64,000 nucleotides of DNA from NCBI RefSeq assembly GCF_900188345.1, contig NZ_FZOD01000055.1:1-64000 (forward strand), given 5' to 3'. Shown here one piece after another: positions 16,337 to 25,244 of the stretch. Both the position numbers and the translations under genes were made by a program. This stretch comes from Streptosporangium subroseum (GTDB lineage: Bacteria; Actinomycetota; Actinomycetes; Streptosporangiales; Streptosporangiaceae). The notes beneath the pieces are model-generated. The model was given only the letters and a program-made list of their open reading frames with translations, made no database searches and was not told the origin of the DNA. Position 1 is the stretch's first letter. The number at the start of each line of letters is the position of its first letter.

Positions 16337-17152
16337 GTGAACCGCACTCGATCCCGCGCCGTGGTCCCGGACCAGGCATGCGTCGCCGCCGTCGACTTGG
16401 CCCGTTTCGCGATTGAAGAGAATGTCAGGCCCGATGAGGTGGGCGAGCATCTCGGCGTCGAGGGTGAGGGTGACCGTATCGTCACCCACTACTTCGCCAG
16501 CCTGGACCGCGCCTATCTGGGGTGGCGCTGGGCCGTCACCGTCGCCAGGGCCTCCCGGGCGCGCAATGTGACGGTCAGCGAGGTCGTGCTCCTGCCCGGC
16601 CCGGGTGCGCTGCTGCCGCCCCAGTGGGTGCCGTGGAGTGAGCGGCTGCGCCCCGGTGATCTCGGGGTGGGCGATCTGCTGCCCACCTCCGACGACGATG
16701 ATCGGCTCGCGCCCGGCTTCACCGAGGTCGACGACGACGTCGACCATCAAATGATCTTCGAGTACGGTCTCGGCCGCGCGCGGGTGCTCTCCCCGATCGG
16801 CCGTGACCGCGCCGTGCGGCGCTGGCACTCCGGTGAGTCCGGCCCGCACACCCCGCTCGCACACGCCGCTCCCGCCCAGTGCTCCACCTGTGGCTTCTAC
16901 TGGCCGCTGGCCGGCGCGCTGCGCACCGGCTTCGGCGTCTGCGCGAACGAGTACGCGCCCGACGACGGCAGGGTGGTCGCCGCCGACCACGGCTGCGGCG
17001 CGCATTCCGAGGCCGCCGTACTGCCACACCAGGTCGAGCCGACCTCGCCGATCCTCGACGATCTGACCTATGACACCACCGAGGACCCCTCGGAGGCAGG
17101 CCTGGCCGGTTCCGTGGACGTCAACGGCTCCGAGCCGCTGGGGCACTCCTGA
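16337..17152 (+). CDS. DUF3027 family protein
   Basis: 271 residues from GTG 16337, with ACGGGAGA eight bases upstream. Family of actinobacterial proteins with no known function. N-terminal part is alpha/beta with a conserved YLGWRWAVTVARA block and EVVLLPGPGALLPPQWVPW. The C-terminal part has four cysteines in CSTCGF ... GVCANE ... HGCGAHSE, which look like a metal-binding ribbon. The tail is acidic. It precedes the sacsin-like ATPase on the same strand by 120 bases, and that pairing recurs in actinomycetes, hinting at a shared role (inference). Divergent from the MFS gene. Confidence 0.9.
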   Translation: MNRTRSRAVVPDQACVAAVDLARFAIEENVRPDEVGEHLGVEGEGDRIVTHYFASLDRAYLGWRWAVTVARASRARNVTVSEVVLLPGPGALLPPQWVPWSERLRPGDLGVGDLLPTSDDDDRLAPGFTEVDDDVDHQMIFEYGLGRARVLSPIGRDRAVRRWHSGESGPHTPLAHAAPAQCSTCGFYWPLAGALRTGFGVCANEYAPDDGRVVAADHGCGAHSEAAVLPHQVEPTSPILDDLTYDTTEDPSEAGLAGSVDVNGSEPLGHS

Positions 17153-17225
17153 TCCGACCCTGTTTCCGCAGCTCACCGGATAACTTCTGATCCGACGCTG
17201 TTTCCGCAGGCCGCCGGGTCGCCTC
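17146..17225. repeat. 38-bp tandem duplication starting at the DUF3027 stop codon
   Basis: CTGATCCGACCCTGTTTCCG is repeated 38 bases later with one change (CCC to CGC), followed by a third, badly decayed copy. The first TGA (17150-17152) is the stop codon of the DUF3027 gene. The second TGA is at 17188-17190. Confidence 0.8.
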
Positions 17226-17272
17226 TGGCCCGGCCGTCTGCCGTGCGAGGTGACCTGCGGGGCCCCCGACCT

Positions 17273-20200
17273 ATGGGACTCATCGCTGTGACTGACATCT
17301 TCGACACCGAACGACTGCGCTCCGCCGTACTCGCCGCCTGGACGGCCTCGCCCGCGCGCTTCCGTGAGGACGCCAACGCCGAGGAGGACTTCGCGCTCGG
17401 CGGCTACCGCGACCGGCTGATCGTCGAGCTCGCCCAGAACGCCGCCGACGCCGCTCTCCGCGCCGGGGTTCCCGGACGGCTCCGCCTGTCGCTGCGCGAG
17501 GGGGTGCTGTCGGCCGCCAACACCGGCGCCCCGCTGGACTCGGCCGGGATCGAGGGACTGTCCACGCTGCGGGTCTCCGCCAAGCGGGACGATGTCGGCG
17601 CGGTCGGCCGGTTCGGCGTCGGTTTCGCGGCCGTGGTGTCGGTCTGCGATGAGCCGGTGATCGGTTCGCTCGGCTCCGGGGTCGTCCGCTGGTCCCGTGA
17701 CCAGACCGCCGCGCTGGTGGCCGCCGAGCCCGCGCTGGCCAAGGAGCTCGCCGAGCGCGGGGGGCACGTGCCGCTGCTGCGCCTGCCGTTCCCCTCCGGT
17801 CCGGTCGAGATCCCCGCGGGGTTCGACACGCTCGTACGGCTGCCGCTGCGTGACGGCGCGGCCGAGGACGCCGTCCGGCGGATGCTGCGGGAGACCAGTC
17901 CCGCGCTGCTGCTCGGCCTGCCCGCCCTGGAGTCGATCGAGATCGACGTGGACGGCGAGGTGCGGACCGTCACGCCGGACGGCTGGCAGGTGGTCGCGGC
18001 CTCCGGGCAGTTCACCCCGGAGCAGGCGGCCGAGCTGTTCGCCGACCGCCCGACCGAGGAAAGGTCCCGGCCGTACTGGATGGTCCGCTGGGCCGTACCC
18101 GTCGCCGGATCCGCGAGCGACGTCTCGGACGGCCCGACGACCGGTTCGCCCACCGGTTCGCAGCCTGGTTCGCCCGCTGGTTCGCAGGCCGGTCCGTTCG
18201 GCGGTCGTCCTCAGGGCGATCTTCAGGGCGGTCCGCTCGGCGGCCCTCAGGGCGGGGAGCCCCGGCCTCTGCCCGCGCAGGTGCCGCCGGTGGTGCACGC
18301 GCCCACGCCGAGCGACGAGCCGCTGGACCTGCCCGCGTTGCTGATCGCCTCGTTCCCGATGGCCACCGACCGCCGGCACGTGGCCAAGGGCCCGCTGACG
18401 GACTTCCTGGTCGAGCGCGCCGCCGACGCCTATCTCGAACTGCTCGCCGGGCTGCCTCGCACGCCCAAGCTGCTCGACCTCGTCCCCGGCCTGATGGGCA
18501 AGGGCGAGCTCGACGCGCAGATCCGCCGGGCGATCCTGCGCAGGCTCCCCGACGCGCCGCTGCTCCCCGTGCTCTCCCCGCCCATCGACGGTGAGGGCCA
18601 GGGTGTGCCCGGACGAGCCTCCGTGCCCGCCGACGGTGAGGGCCTGGTCGTGCCCGGACGGCGAGCCTCCGTGGTCGTGGCCTCGGGTGAGCTGCTGGAG
18701 AAGATCGCCCCCATGGTCCCCGGCCTGCTGCCCGCCGGATGGCCGTCCAGGCACCCCGCGATCAACGCGCTCGGCGTCAAGCGGGTGCAGCTCACCGACG
18801 TCGTGGACATGCTCTCCGGCGACGCCGTCAAGGACAGGGATCCGGCCTGGTGGCGGTCGCTGTACGAGGTGCTGCCCGCCGACGACCCCGAGTCCCTCGG
18901 AGCGTTGCCGGTCCCGCTCGCCGACGGCCGTCTGGTCCGGGGACCGCGTGGCACGCTGCTGCTGATCGACGGCTCGGCGCTGGACCCGGCCGTGCTCGCT
19001 CCGCTCGGGCTGCGCGTGGTCCACCCGGACGCAGCCCACCCGCTCCTGCTCCGGCTCGGCGCGGGTGAGGCGACTCCCCGGACGGTCCTGGAGGACTCGC
19101 TGACCCGCTCCGCCGTCTCGGAGTCCATGAACAGCGACGACGCCGGACCGGTGGCCCAGGCGGTGCTCGCGCTGGTGGACGCCGCGGGGCTGACCGCGGG
19201 CGAGGAGCCCTGGCTGGCCGACCTGGCGCTGCGCGGCGCGGACGGCGAGCTGTACCCGGCGGGCGAGCTGCTCCTCGCCGAGGGAGCGCTGGCCGGGCTG
19301 CTGGACCCGGAGACGCACTTCGGCACGGCGGCGCCCGAGCTGGTGGAACGGTACGGCTCGCGAGTGCTGGCCGCGGCCGGAGTGCTCGACGGCTTCGCCG
19401 TGGTGAACGACACCGACGTCATGATCGACCCGGATGACTGCGACCACGACCTGGATCGCGAGGACGAGTGGCTGGAGGCCGTTCTCGACCTGATGCCCGA
19501 GATGGACGTTCCGCCGGTCGCCAGGGAGTTCTCCGCGATCCGGGACCTCGAGTACGTCGCGAACTGGCCCGACGCCCTCGCCCTCCTGTCGCGCCCGCCG
19601 CTCCGCTCGGTCCTGCATCCGCTGCGGGTCCTCGTGGCGGGTGAGGTCGTGGAGGTGCCCTCCTACACCGCGTGGTGGCTCTCCACCCACCCGGTGCTCG
19701 GCGAAAGGCGTCCCACCGAGCTGCGGCTCCCGACCGCCGACCCGCTGCTGTTCGGCCTGTACGGCGACGCTCCGGCCGGAATCGACGAGGCCGCGCTGGC
19801 GATGATCGGCGTACGGACCACGCTGACCGACCTGCTCGCCTCGCACGGCGGTCCCGACGAGCTGATCGACCTGCTGGGCGACCCCTCCGTGGAGGTGGAC
19901 CGGGCCCAGCTCCGCGCTCTGTGGGTGGCTCTCGCCGCCGTCGACCCCGCCCGGGTCGCGCCCCCGCGCGCGGTCCGCGCCATCCTCGGCGGCGAGATCG
20001 TCGTCGCCGACGCGGAGGACGGGCGCTCGCTCTCCGTCGAGGGAGAGGGCAGGGACGAGCCGGGTGAGCCGGTCGTGGTCGAGGCGCCGGACCTGCTTCC
20101 GCTGGTCGCGGGCCGGCCGTTGATCCTGGCCCCCTTCGACCTGGCCGAGGCCCTGTCGGAACTGCTGGACCTGCCGTTGGCCGGGGAGGAGGCGGCCGGT

Positions 20201-20503
20201 GAGGTGACCTCCTCGGGCGAGGTCCGTGAGGTTCCGCCCGCCGTACGGTCACTGCTGCCGACCGCGCCCGCGACCTACACGGAGCACGACAGGCTGCTCG
20301 TGGACGGCGTCCCCGCCGCCTGGCGGTTCTTCGAGGGCATGGTGCACGCCACGGGGGTGGAGGGGCTGGCCCGCGGGCTCGCCTGGGCGTCGGGTCAGTG
20401 GGGAGACCGGCTCGCGGTCGCGGCGCTGCTGCGCGACCCCGAGGCGGTGCCGCTGCTGCTCGCCGAGGCGGACCTGGACAGCTGGACCGCGTCGACCAAC
20501 TAG
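17273..20503 (+). CDS. Sacsin/Hsp90-like GHKL ATPase domain protein
   Basis: 1076 residues. The N-terminal ~230 residues form a GHKL ATP-binding fold as in sacsin repeats and Hsp90: N-box ELAQNAADAA, ANTGAPLD, lid and GRFGVGFAAVVSV. A Gly/Pro/Ser-rich insert of about 60 residues (TGSPTGSQPGSPAGSQAG and related) interrupts the protein near residue 280. The large C-terminal region is mixed alpha/beta with acidic loops and no recognised domain. Probably a chaperone-like ATPase; substrate unknown. ATG 17273 is used; GTG 17288 five codons later (VTDIFDTERLRS) is at least as close to the conserved N-terminus. Follows DUF3027 on the same strand. Confidence 0.88.
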   Translation: MGLIAVTDIFDTERLRSAVLAAWTASPARFREDANAEEDFALGGYRDRLIVELAQNAADAALRAGVPGRLRLSLREGVLSAANTGAPLDSAGIEGLSTLRVSAKRDDVGAVGRFGVGFAAVVSVCDEPVIGSLGSGVVRWSRDQTAALVAAEPALAKELAERGGHVPLLRLPFPSGPVEIPAGFDTLVRLPLRDGAAEDAVRRMLRETSPALLLGLPALESIEIDVDGEVRTVTPDGWQVVAASGQFTPEQAAELFADRPTEERSRPYWMVRWAVPVAGSASDVSDGPTTGSPTGSQPGSPAGSQAGPFGGRPQGDLQGGPLGGPQGGEPRPLPAQVPPVVHAPTPSDEPLDLPALLIASFPMATDRRHVAKGPLTDFLVERAADAYLELLAGLPRTPKLLDLVPGLMGKGELDAQIRRAILRRLPDAPLLPVLSPPIDGEGQGVPGRASVPADGEGLVVPGRRASVVVASGELLEKIAPMVPGLLPAGWPSRHPAINALGVKRVQLTDVVDMLSGDAVKDRDPAWWRSLYEVLPADDPESLGALPVPLADGRLVRGPRGTLLLIDGSALDPAVLAPLGLRVVHPDAAHPLLLRLGAGEATPRTVLEDSLTRSAVSESMNSDDAGPVAQAVLALVDAAGLTAGEEPWLADLALRGADGELYPAGELLLAEGALAGLLDPETHFGTAAPELVERYGSRVLAAAGVLDGFAVVNDTDVMIDPDDCDHDLDREDEWLEAVLDLMPEMDVPPVAREFSAIRDLEYVANWPDALALLSRPPLRSVLHPLRVLVAGEVVEVPSYTAWWLSTHPVLGERRPTELRLPTADPLLFGLYGDAPAGIDEAALAMIGVRTTLTDLLASHGGPDELIDLLGDPSVEVDRAQLRALWVALAAVDPARVAPPRAVRAILGGEIVVADAEDGRSLSVEGEGRDEPGEPVVVEAPDLLPLVAGRPLILAPFDLAEALSELLDLPLAGEEAAGEVTSSGEVREVPPAVRSLLPTAPATYTEHDRLLVDGVPAAWRFFEGMVHATGVEGLARGLAWASGQWGDRLAVAALLRDPEAVPLLLAEADLDSWTASTN

Positions 20504-20517
20504 CCCCGTCGGCCCGC

Positions 20518-20643
20518 GCGCATGCGCCGCGGCCCCGCTCCGGCGCATGCGCCTTCCCGCGTATGCGTCGTACGCGGTCCTGGTCGGGCGCATGCGTCTC
20601 TTCCCGCATGTCTTCTCGCATGCGCCCTGGTCAGCGCATGCGC
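20518..20643. repeat. Cluster of five GCGCATGCGC palindromes
   Basis: GCGCATGCGC or a one-base variant occurs at 20518-20527, 20543-20552, 20588-20597, 20616-20625 and 20634-20643, plus a related GCGTATGCG at about 20560. All lie within 126 bases in the convergent junction between the sacsin-like gene and DUF2530. No coding potential seen. Confidence 0.8.
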
Positions 20644-20719
20644 GGGGACCACGTGATCGTCCGAGGGGGAGCGCACGCCTCGAACGCGGTCCGGGGGAAC
20701 CGGCGGCGGGGAGGGACGA

Positions 20720-20983
20720 TCATAAGATCGCGGTCGTGGGCTTGATCGGCTCGTCGGTGGAGGGCGGTGGGCCCCGGCGGTCGCGGCGCCGTACGAACCA
20801 GAGGCCGAACAGCCCGCCGCATATGCCCGCCACGCAGGTCCAGATCCACCAGCGGTGCTCGGGGTCCGGCTGCATGATCAGAAGAACGATCAGGGCGATC
20901 GCCCACAGGACGGTGCCCGAGAGGATCGCGATCGTGTCGTTGGTCTTCAACGGCTGCAGATCCGGACGGCGAGGCTGGTTCAC
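20720..20983 (-). CDS. DUF2530 small membrane protein
   Basis: 87 residues from GTG 20983. Two membrane helices: TIAILSGTVLWAIALIVLLIM and the WWIWTCVAGICGGLFGLWFV segment, followed by a basic RRRDRRG stop-transfer stretch. The conserved GTVLW and W.W.C.AG pattern is that of DUF2530, a two-helix actinobacterial family without assigned function. It is divergent from the purine permease, and this neighbourhood is often conserved in actinomycetes. Convergent with the sacsin-like gene through the palindrome cluster. Confidence 0.88.
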   Translation of the reverse strand: MNQPRRPDLQPLKTNDTIAILSGTVLWAIALIVLLIMQPDPEHRWWIWTCVAGICGGLFGLWFVRRRDRRGPPPSTDEPIKPTTAIL

Positions 20984-21114
20984 ATCATTCAGCCTAGGTG
21001 ACGCCGTCTCACTACCCGCAAAGCGGAGTCTGTGAAGGCGCGAATCGATCTCGAAAGCGTCACCATCGTGACCCGGGCCTTCCGATAGGGGACCCTCGCT
21101 GTCACTCTGCGTGC

Positions 21115-22584
21115 GTGAGTGACACTAAAACCCCCTCAATAAGCGGACTTGACCGTTTTTTTCACATCTCTGATCGTGGCTCGTCGGTAGGCCGTGAGGT
21201 CCGCGGTGGGCTCGTCACGTTCTTCACGATGGCCTACATCGTCGTGCTCAACCCTCTGATCATCGCGACCGTCAAGGACGTGGACGGCCAGTTCATCGGC
21301 GACGGCCTCGTGCCCAACGTGCCGCTGGTCGCCGCCGGTACGGCCCTCGTGGCCGGTCTGCTGAGCATCCTGATGGGGGTCATCGGCAAGGTCCCCTTCG
21401 CTATGGCCGCGGGCCTCGGCCTGAACGCCTTCGTCACCTACGGCATCGCCTCGCAGATGTCGTGGGAGTCGGCCATGGGACTGGTGTTCCTGGAAGGCGT
21501 GATCATCGCCCTCCTGGTGCTGACCGGATTTCGCACGGCGGTGTTCAACGCCATCCCGCCCCAGCTCAAGACCGCGATCAGCGTCGGCATAGGCCTGTTC
21601 ATCGCCCTGATCGGCTTCGTGGACGCCGGTTTCGTCCGCCGCGTGGCGGTCGGCCCGCCGCTGGAGCTCGGAATCCGCGGCAACCTGACCAGCTGGCCGA
21701 TCTTCGTGTTCGTGGTGGGCCTGCTGCTGATGATCCTGCTGGTGGCGAGGCAGGTGAAGGGTGCCATCCTGATCGGCATCGTCACCACCACCGTCCTCGC
21801 GATCGTCGTGGAGGCCATCGCCAAGGTCGGTCCCGCGACGGTGCCCGGCAAGGAGCCGAACCCGGCGGGCTGGCAACTCGTCGATCCCAAGGCACCCGCG
21901 AATATTTTCGGGTTCGAGAATCCCCTGGTCCTGTTCAGGGAGTTCGACCCGTTCGGCGCCTTCAGTTCCATCTCGGTCATCCTGGTCGTGCTGCTCGTTT
22001 TCACCCTCCTGCTCACCGACTTCTTCGACACGATGGGCACGATCGTGGGCGTCGGACGTCAGGCCGAGCTGATCAAGGAGGACGGCACCCTGCCCAGGAC
22101 CCGTGAGATCCTCCTGGTCGACTCCATCGGCGCGGCGGTCGGCGGGGCCGGCTCGGTCTCCTCCAACACGACCTACATCGAGTCGGCCGCGGGCGTCGGC
22201 GAGGGCGCGCGCACGGGCCTGGCCAGCGTCGTCACCGGCGTGCTGTTCCTGCTGGCCATCTTCGTCTCGCCGCTGGTCGACGTCGTCCCCTACGAGGCCG
22301 CCGCGCCCGCACTCGTCATGGTCGGCTTCCTGATGATGACCGCGATCCGCGACATCGACTTCACCGACTACGAGATCGCGATCCCGGCCTTCCTCACGAT
22401 CGTGCTCATGCCGTTCAGCTACTCGATCGCCACCGGCATCGGTGCGGGCTTCATCACCTTCGTGCTGATCAAGGTCGTCAAGGGCAAGGCCCGCGAGGTC
22501 CACACGCTCATGTGGGTGGTCGCCGCCCTGTTCGTCGTCTACTTCGCCCTGGGCCCGATCAAGCTCCTGCTCAACCTAGGCTGA
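21115..22584 (+). CDS. NCS2 family guanine/hypoxanthine permease (AzgA type)
   Basis: 489 residues. Purine:proton symporter of the AzgA subfamily in the cytoplasmic membrane. Signatures: FFTMAYIVVLNPLI in the first helix, AAGLGLNAFVTY (NCS2 AGLGxNA motif), the LTDFFDTMGTIVGVG stretch, and GSVSSNTTYIESAAGVGEGARTGL carrying the substrate-site residues. About 14 membrane segments. GTG 21115 gives the usual N-terminus (VSDTKTPSISGLDRFF); there is no clear ribosome site, so a leaderless or weakly translated mRNA is possible. A decayed copy of its last ~17 codons lies at 23809-23866. Confidence 0.93.
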   Translation: MSDTKTPSISGLDRFFHISDRGSSVGREVRGGLVTFFTMAYIVVLNPLIIATVKDVDGQFIGDGLVPNVPLVAAGTALVAGLLSILMGVIGKVPFAMAAGLGLNAFVTYGIASQMSWESAMGLVFLEGVIIALLVLTGFRTAVFNAIPPQLKTAISVGIGLFIALIGFVDAGFVRRVAVGPPLELGIRGNLTSWPIFVFVVGLLLMILLVARQVKGAILIGIVTTTVLAIVVEAIAKVGPATVPGKEPNPAGWQLVDPKAPANIFGFENPLVLFREFDPFGAFSSISVILVVLLVFTLLLTDFFDTMGTIVGVGRQAELIKEDGTLPRTREILLVDSIGAAVGGAGSVSSNTTYIESAAGVGEGARTGLASVVTGVLFLLAIFVSPLVDVVPYEAAAPALVMVGFLMMTAIRDIDFTDYEIAIPAFLTIVLMPFSYSIATGIGAGFITFVLIKVVKGKAREVHTLMWVVAALFVVYFALGPIKLLLNLG

Positions 22585-22600
22585 GAACCGAGCCGAAGGT

Positions 22601-22635
22601 CGTCGTGGCGGTCCATACGGGTGATCGCCACGACG
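22601..22635 (+). terminator. Hairpin after purine permease gene
   Basis: Perfect 10-bp inverted repeat CGTCGTGGCG / CGCCACGACG with a 15-base loop, 16 bases after the stop. There is no T run, as is common for actinobacterial terminators. Confidence 0.6.
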
Positions 22636-22742
22636 GGCGTCGACCACTGCCGGGTCGAGGGTGTTCGCTCAGCATTCGCCCGAGATCCTTTAGGGCGTAT
22701 TTGAGAGGTGATGTTCGCCGATCAGGGCTTTGCGGGACGGCT

Positions 22743-23627
22743 CTAGAAGCGGGGTGGTGACACGTCCCCGGGGCCCAGGAAGACGCCTCGCATCTCGCTC
22801 AGCCAGTCCTCGATCGGGCGAGCGTCCTCACCGGTCGTCTGGCGCACCTCGTCGGTCACCGTGTCGCAACCGCCGTTCCGGATCCATTCGAACAGCTCGA
22901 TTACTCCGTCCGCCTGCCACGCGGGCAGGCCGTCCGCCAGCATCGTCTCCCGCGCCCGGTCCGGCGGCACGTCTTCGTAGCCGACTTGTCGCGCGAATAC
23001 GGCGGATATCCGGTCGGCCACGTCCGTGTAGCTCAACGCCTCGGGGCCGGTGAGGACGTGGATGCCGTCCTGCTCGCCGATGCCGGTGAGCGCGCGGGCG
23101 GCGACCGCGGCCACGTCGCCGGCGGCGACGAAGCCGATCCGCCCGTCTCCTGCCGGGGCGAAGATCGTGCCCTGGTTTCGGATGGTGTCGGCCGACGACA
23201 GGAGGTTCTCCATGAAGGAATTCGGGGCGAGATAGGTGACCGGCAGGCCCGTGGCGTCCAGATGTGCCGCGATCAGCCGGTGGTTGCGCATGAAGCGCAC
23301 CTCGCAGTCCGGCTCCTGGAACCCGTCCACGGCGACCTTCACGACGTGCGGGCCGTGGCCGGCGGCGACGAGCGCGTCGACGAAGGACACCTCAAGCTCG
23401 GCCTGTCCCTCGTGAACGGGGGAGAGCAGGAAGACACGTTCGAATGTCTGCAGCACCTCAGCCGGTGGTGGTGCGTCGAGGGTTGCCACGACATGCCCCA
23501 CTCCCGTCGGAAGGTCCTCCGCCTTCGCCTCCACGCGCACCATCGCCGTAGCCGACGCCTGTGCGTCAGCCAACTGCTCCAGCAGGCGGAATCCCACCCG
23601 GCCAGTTGCCCCAGTCACCAGAATCAT
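22743..23627 (-). CDS. NmrA-like NAD(P)-binding protein (atypical SDR)
   Basis: 294 residues from ATG 23627 (MILVTGATGRVGFRLLEQLA). The glycine-rich TGATGRVG loop marks the Rossmann dinucleotide site; YLAPNSFMENLL and GFVAAGDVAAVAARAL are typical of NmrA/YcgG-type extended-atypical SDRs, which often bind rather than reduce and can act as redox sensors or quinone reductases. No catalytic YxxxK is evident. Upstream residues to 23717 are not supported. The gene lies between the permease 3' end and a decayed copy of that end, suggesting it arrived as an insertion. Confidence 0.88.
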   Translation of the reverse strand: MILVTGATGRVGFRLLEQLADAQASATAMVRVEAKAEDLPTGVGHVVATLDAPPPAEVLQTFERVFLLSPVHEGQAELEVSFVDALVAAGHGPHVVKVAVDGFQEPDCEVRFMRNHRLIAAHLDATGLPVTYLAPNSFMENLLSSADTIRNQGTIFAPAGDGRIGFVAAGDVAAVAARALTGIGEQDGIHVLTGPEALSYTDVADRISAVFARQVGYEDVPPDRARETMLADGLPAWQADGVIELFEWIRNGGCDTVTDEVRQTTGEDARPIEDWLSEMRGVFLGPGDVSPPRF

Positions 23628-23808
23628 GGGTCGTACCCACCCCCGCACGGCTGTGACGCCGCCTTTTCCGTGGCCCGCACACGAGCCCCACCACCACACG
23701 AGCCTTCCCGCCGTCACGGTCGGTCACTCGGTAATGACGGATCGAATTCGTTGTCAGCGGCTCCGACGGGTCGGTCATATGCGGCAGGGAACGGACGAGA
23801 TCATCGTC
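23628..23808. other. Region upstream of the NmrA-like gene
   Basis: No gene recognised. It should hold the promoter for the minus-strand NmrA-like gene. Composition becomes mixed (GGTAATGACGGATCGAATTC around 23731) compared with the flanking GC-rich genes. Confidence 0.35.
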
Positions 23809-23866
23809 GTTCGTCGTCTGCTTCGCCCTCGGCCGGTCAAGCTCCTCCTCAACCTCTGAGAACGAG
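23809..23866 (+). pseudogene. Decayed copy of the NCS2 permease 3' end
   Basis: GTTCGTCGTCTGCTTCGCCC, CGGTCAAGCTCCTCCTCAAC and CTGAGAAC here match 22530-22590 of the permease gene with about five substitutions and three small gaps over ~60 bases, including the stop codon and a few bases past it. A one-base loss breaks the frame between FALG and KLLLNL. Nothing else of the gene is present. It is either the displaced original 3' end after insertion of the NmrA cassette or the leftover of a lost paralogue. Confidence 0.7.
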
Positions 23867-23952
23867 GTACGGCCGCCACGGCGGACCGTGAGAGACGATC
23901 ACCATGGCGGCCGGCTCTTGGCCGAGTAGCCGAGGGTCTCTTACCCGAGGGC

Positions 23953-24726
23953 TTAGACCATCGCGGAGAGGCCGCCGTCGACGGTGAAGACGGCTCCGCT
24001 CGTGTAGCCGGAGCGGTCGGAGGCGAGGAAAACAATCAGATCAGCGATCTCGCGTGGAGTCGCCGGTCGGCCGAGCGGATACTGGGAGGTCAGTTCTGAG
24101 TATCGGCCTTCGTCTCCGAACCGGCTGTGCGCGCGGCTTTTCAGAAAATTAAGAATTCGATCTGTCGCCACAGGACCGGGATTGACGCCGACGACGCGGA
24201 TGCCGTCTTCCAGGCTCCGACCTCCCAGTGCCCTGGTGAAGGCCATCAGGGCGGCGTTTCCGGTGCTGCCGGTAATGTATTTGCTGTCTACTCGCTCGCC
24301 GGCGTTGCCGATGTTATTGACGATCACGCCGCGTTGCCGAGACTTCATCCTTGCATAGACCAGCCGGGTGAGGTTGATATAGCCGAAGACCTTGAGCTCC
24401 CAGGCATGCCGCCAGGTTTCTTCGTCAACCATTTCGATCGTGCCGCCCGGGATGTCACCGGCATTGTTGACCAGGATATCTATGTCGGAGACGGCGCCGG
24501 CGAGGGCGGTCAGATCCTCCTGCTGCCGTAGATCAACGGGATGGGTGCGCACGTCGACGCCGTATACGGTGCGGAGGCGACCGGCGAGACTTTCCAATGC
24601 GGACACGTTGCGGGCGGCCAGGTGAAGGGCGCAGCCCTCCTCCGCCAGCACCTCGGCCGTTGCCGCGCCGATGCCCCGTGAAGCGCCGGTGACAAGCGCG
24701 CTCCTGCCACGCAGATTCAGATCCAT
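23953..24726 (-). CDS. SDR-family protein lacking the canonical catalytic Tyr/Lys
   Basis: 257 residues from ATG 24726, with CTCGGGGGA seven bases upstream. Rossmann motif TGASRGIG, LHLAARN, DIDILVNNAG, and a C-terminal PREIADLIVFLASDRSGYTSGAVFTVDGG. These are all classical short-chain dehydrogenase features. At the active site, where YxASK is expected, it reads TGSTGNAALMAFT, so the tyrosine and lysine positions hold Gly and Asn. Oxidoreductase function is therefore doubtful or unusual. Base composition is lower in GC than neighbours (for example the AAAATTAAGAATTCGATC stretch near 24144), a possible sign of transfer. Confidence 0.88.
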   Translation of the reverse strand: MDLNLRGRSALVTGASRGIGAATAEVLAEEGCALHLAARNVSALESLAGRLRTVYGVDVRTHPVDLRQQEDLTALAGAVSDIDILVNNAGDIPGGTIEMVDEETWRHAWELKVFGYINLTRLVYARMKSRQRGVIVNNIGNAGERVDSKYITGSTGNAALMAFTRALGGRSLEDGIRVVGVNPGPVATDRILNFLKSRAHSRFGDEGRYSELTSQYPLGRPATPREIADLIVFLASDRSGYTSGAVFTVDGGLSAMV

Positions 24727-25244
24727 TGCATTCCCCCGAGAAAAATTCCACCGAATATGATGCGCGGTGAAATATGCAAACCTCGCGGCGTCGCATGACA
24801 TGGTTTATGGAATTCATTGTGAAGATAATTGAATGTTCAGTGACGCGGAGATCGCATTCCTGGCGCCGCACATGACCCGTTTCGCGGCGTGACGTCATCG
24901 GCGCGACTCGTTACGCGGCCTGCAACGACTGCGTGTGGCGAAACGCGCCGGATCCCGTCATTCGGCGAGCAGCATGCCGAACGCGATGGCGAAAGAAAAG
25001 GGGGCGAAGGCGTCCGCGGAGCGGGCTTCGACGAGTGTACCTTCCCAGGTGTTGAGAAGGACGAGAGGCCTTCGTCTCGGGGGGCGCTCCTCGAAATAAG
25101 GGCCCAGGAGGCGAGAGGCGAAGGTGGTTGTGCCCGGATGGAGTCGCCCGTCTCGATGAGATCCCGCTTCGGGACGGCGATCAGGTTGTCACCGCCTCTG
25201 ACGGATCCGCCACCATCGTGTCGGCGTGCCGGTGTGCGGAGACG
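24727..25244. other. 518-bp intergenic stretch, partly AT-rich
   Basis: No gene supported. 24730-24860 is unusually AT-rich for this genome and presumably carries the SDR promoter. 24889-25240 is open in one plus-strand frame, but codon choice and composition do not look coding. Possibly the remnant of a lost gene. Confidence 0.4.

Noticed and set aside
16115..19846. Very long minus-strand open frame opposite the sacsin-like and DUF3027 genes
   Set aside because: It is the antisense of genuine genes with clear motifs; long open antisense frames are expected at this GC content, and its Arg/Gly/Gln-rich product matches nothing.
20998..21114. Purine riboswitch before the permease gene
   Set aside because: No three-way junction motif of the purine class could be recognised in the ~120 bases upstream.
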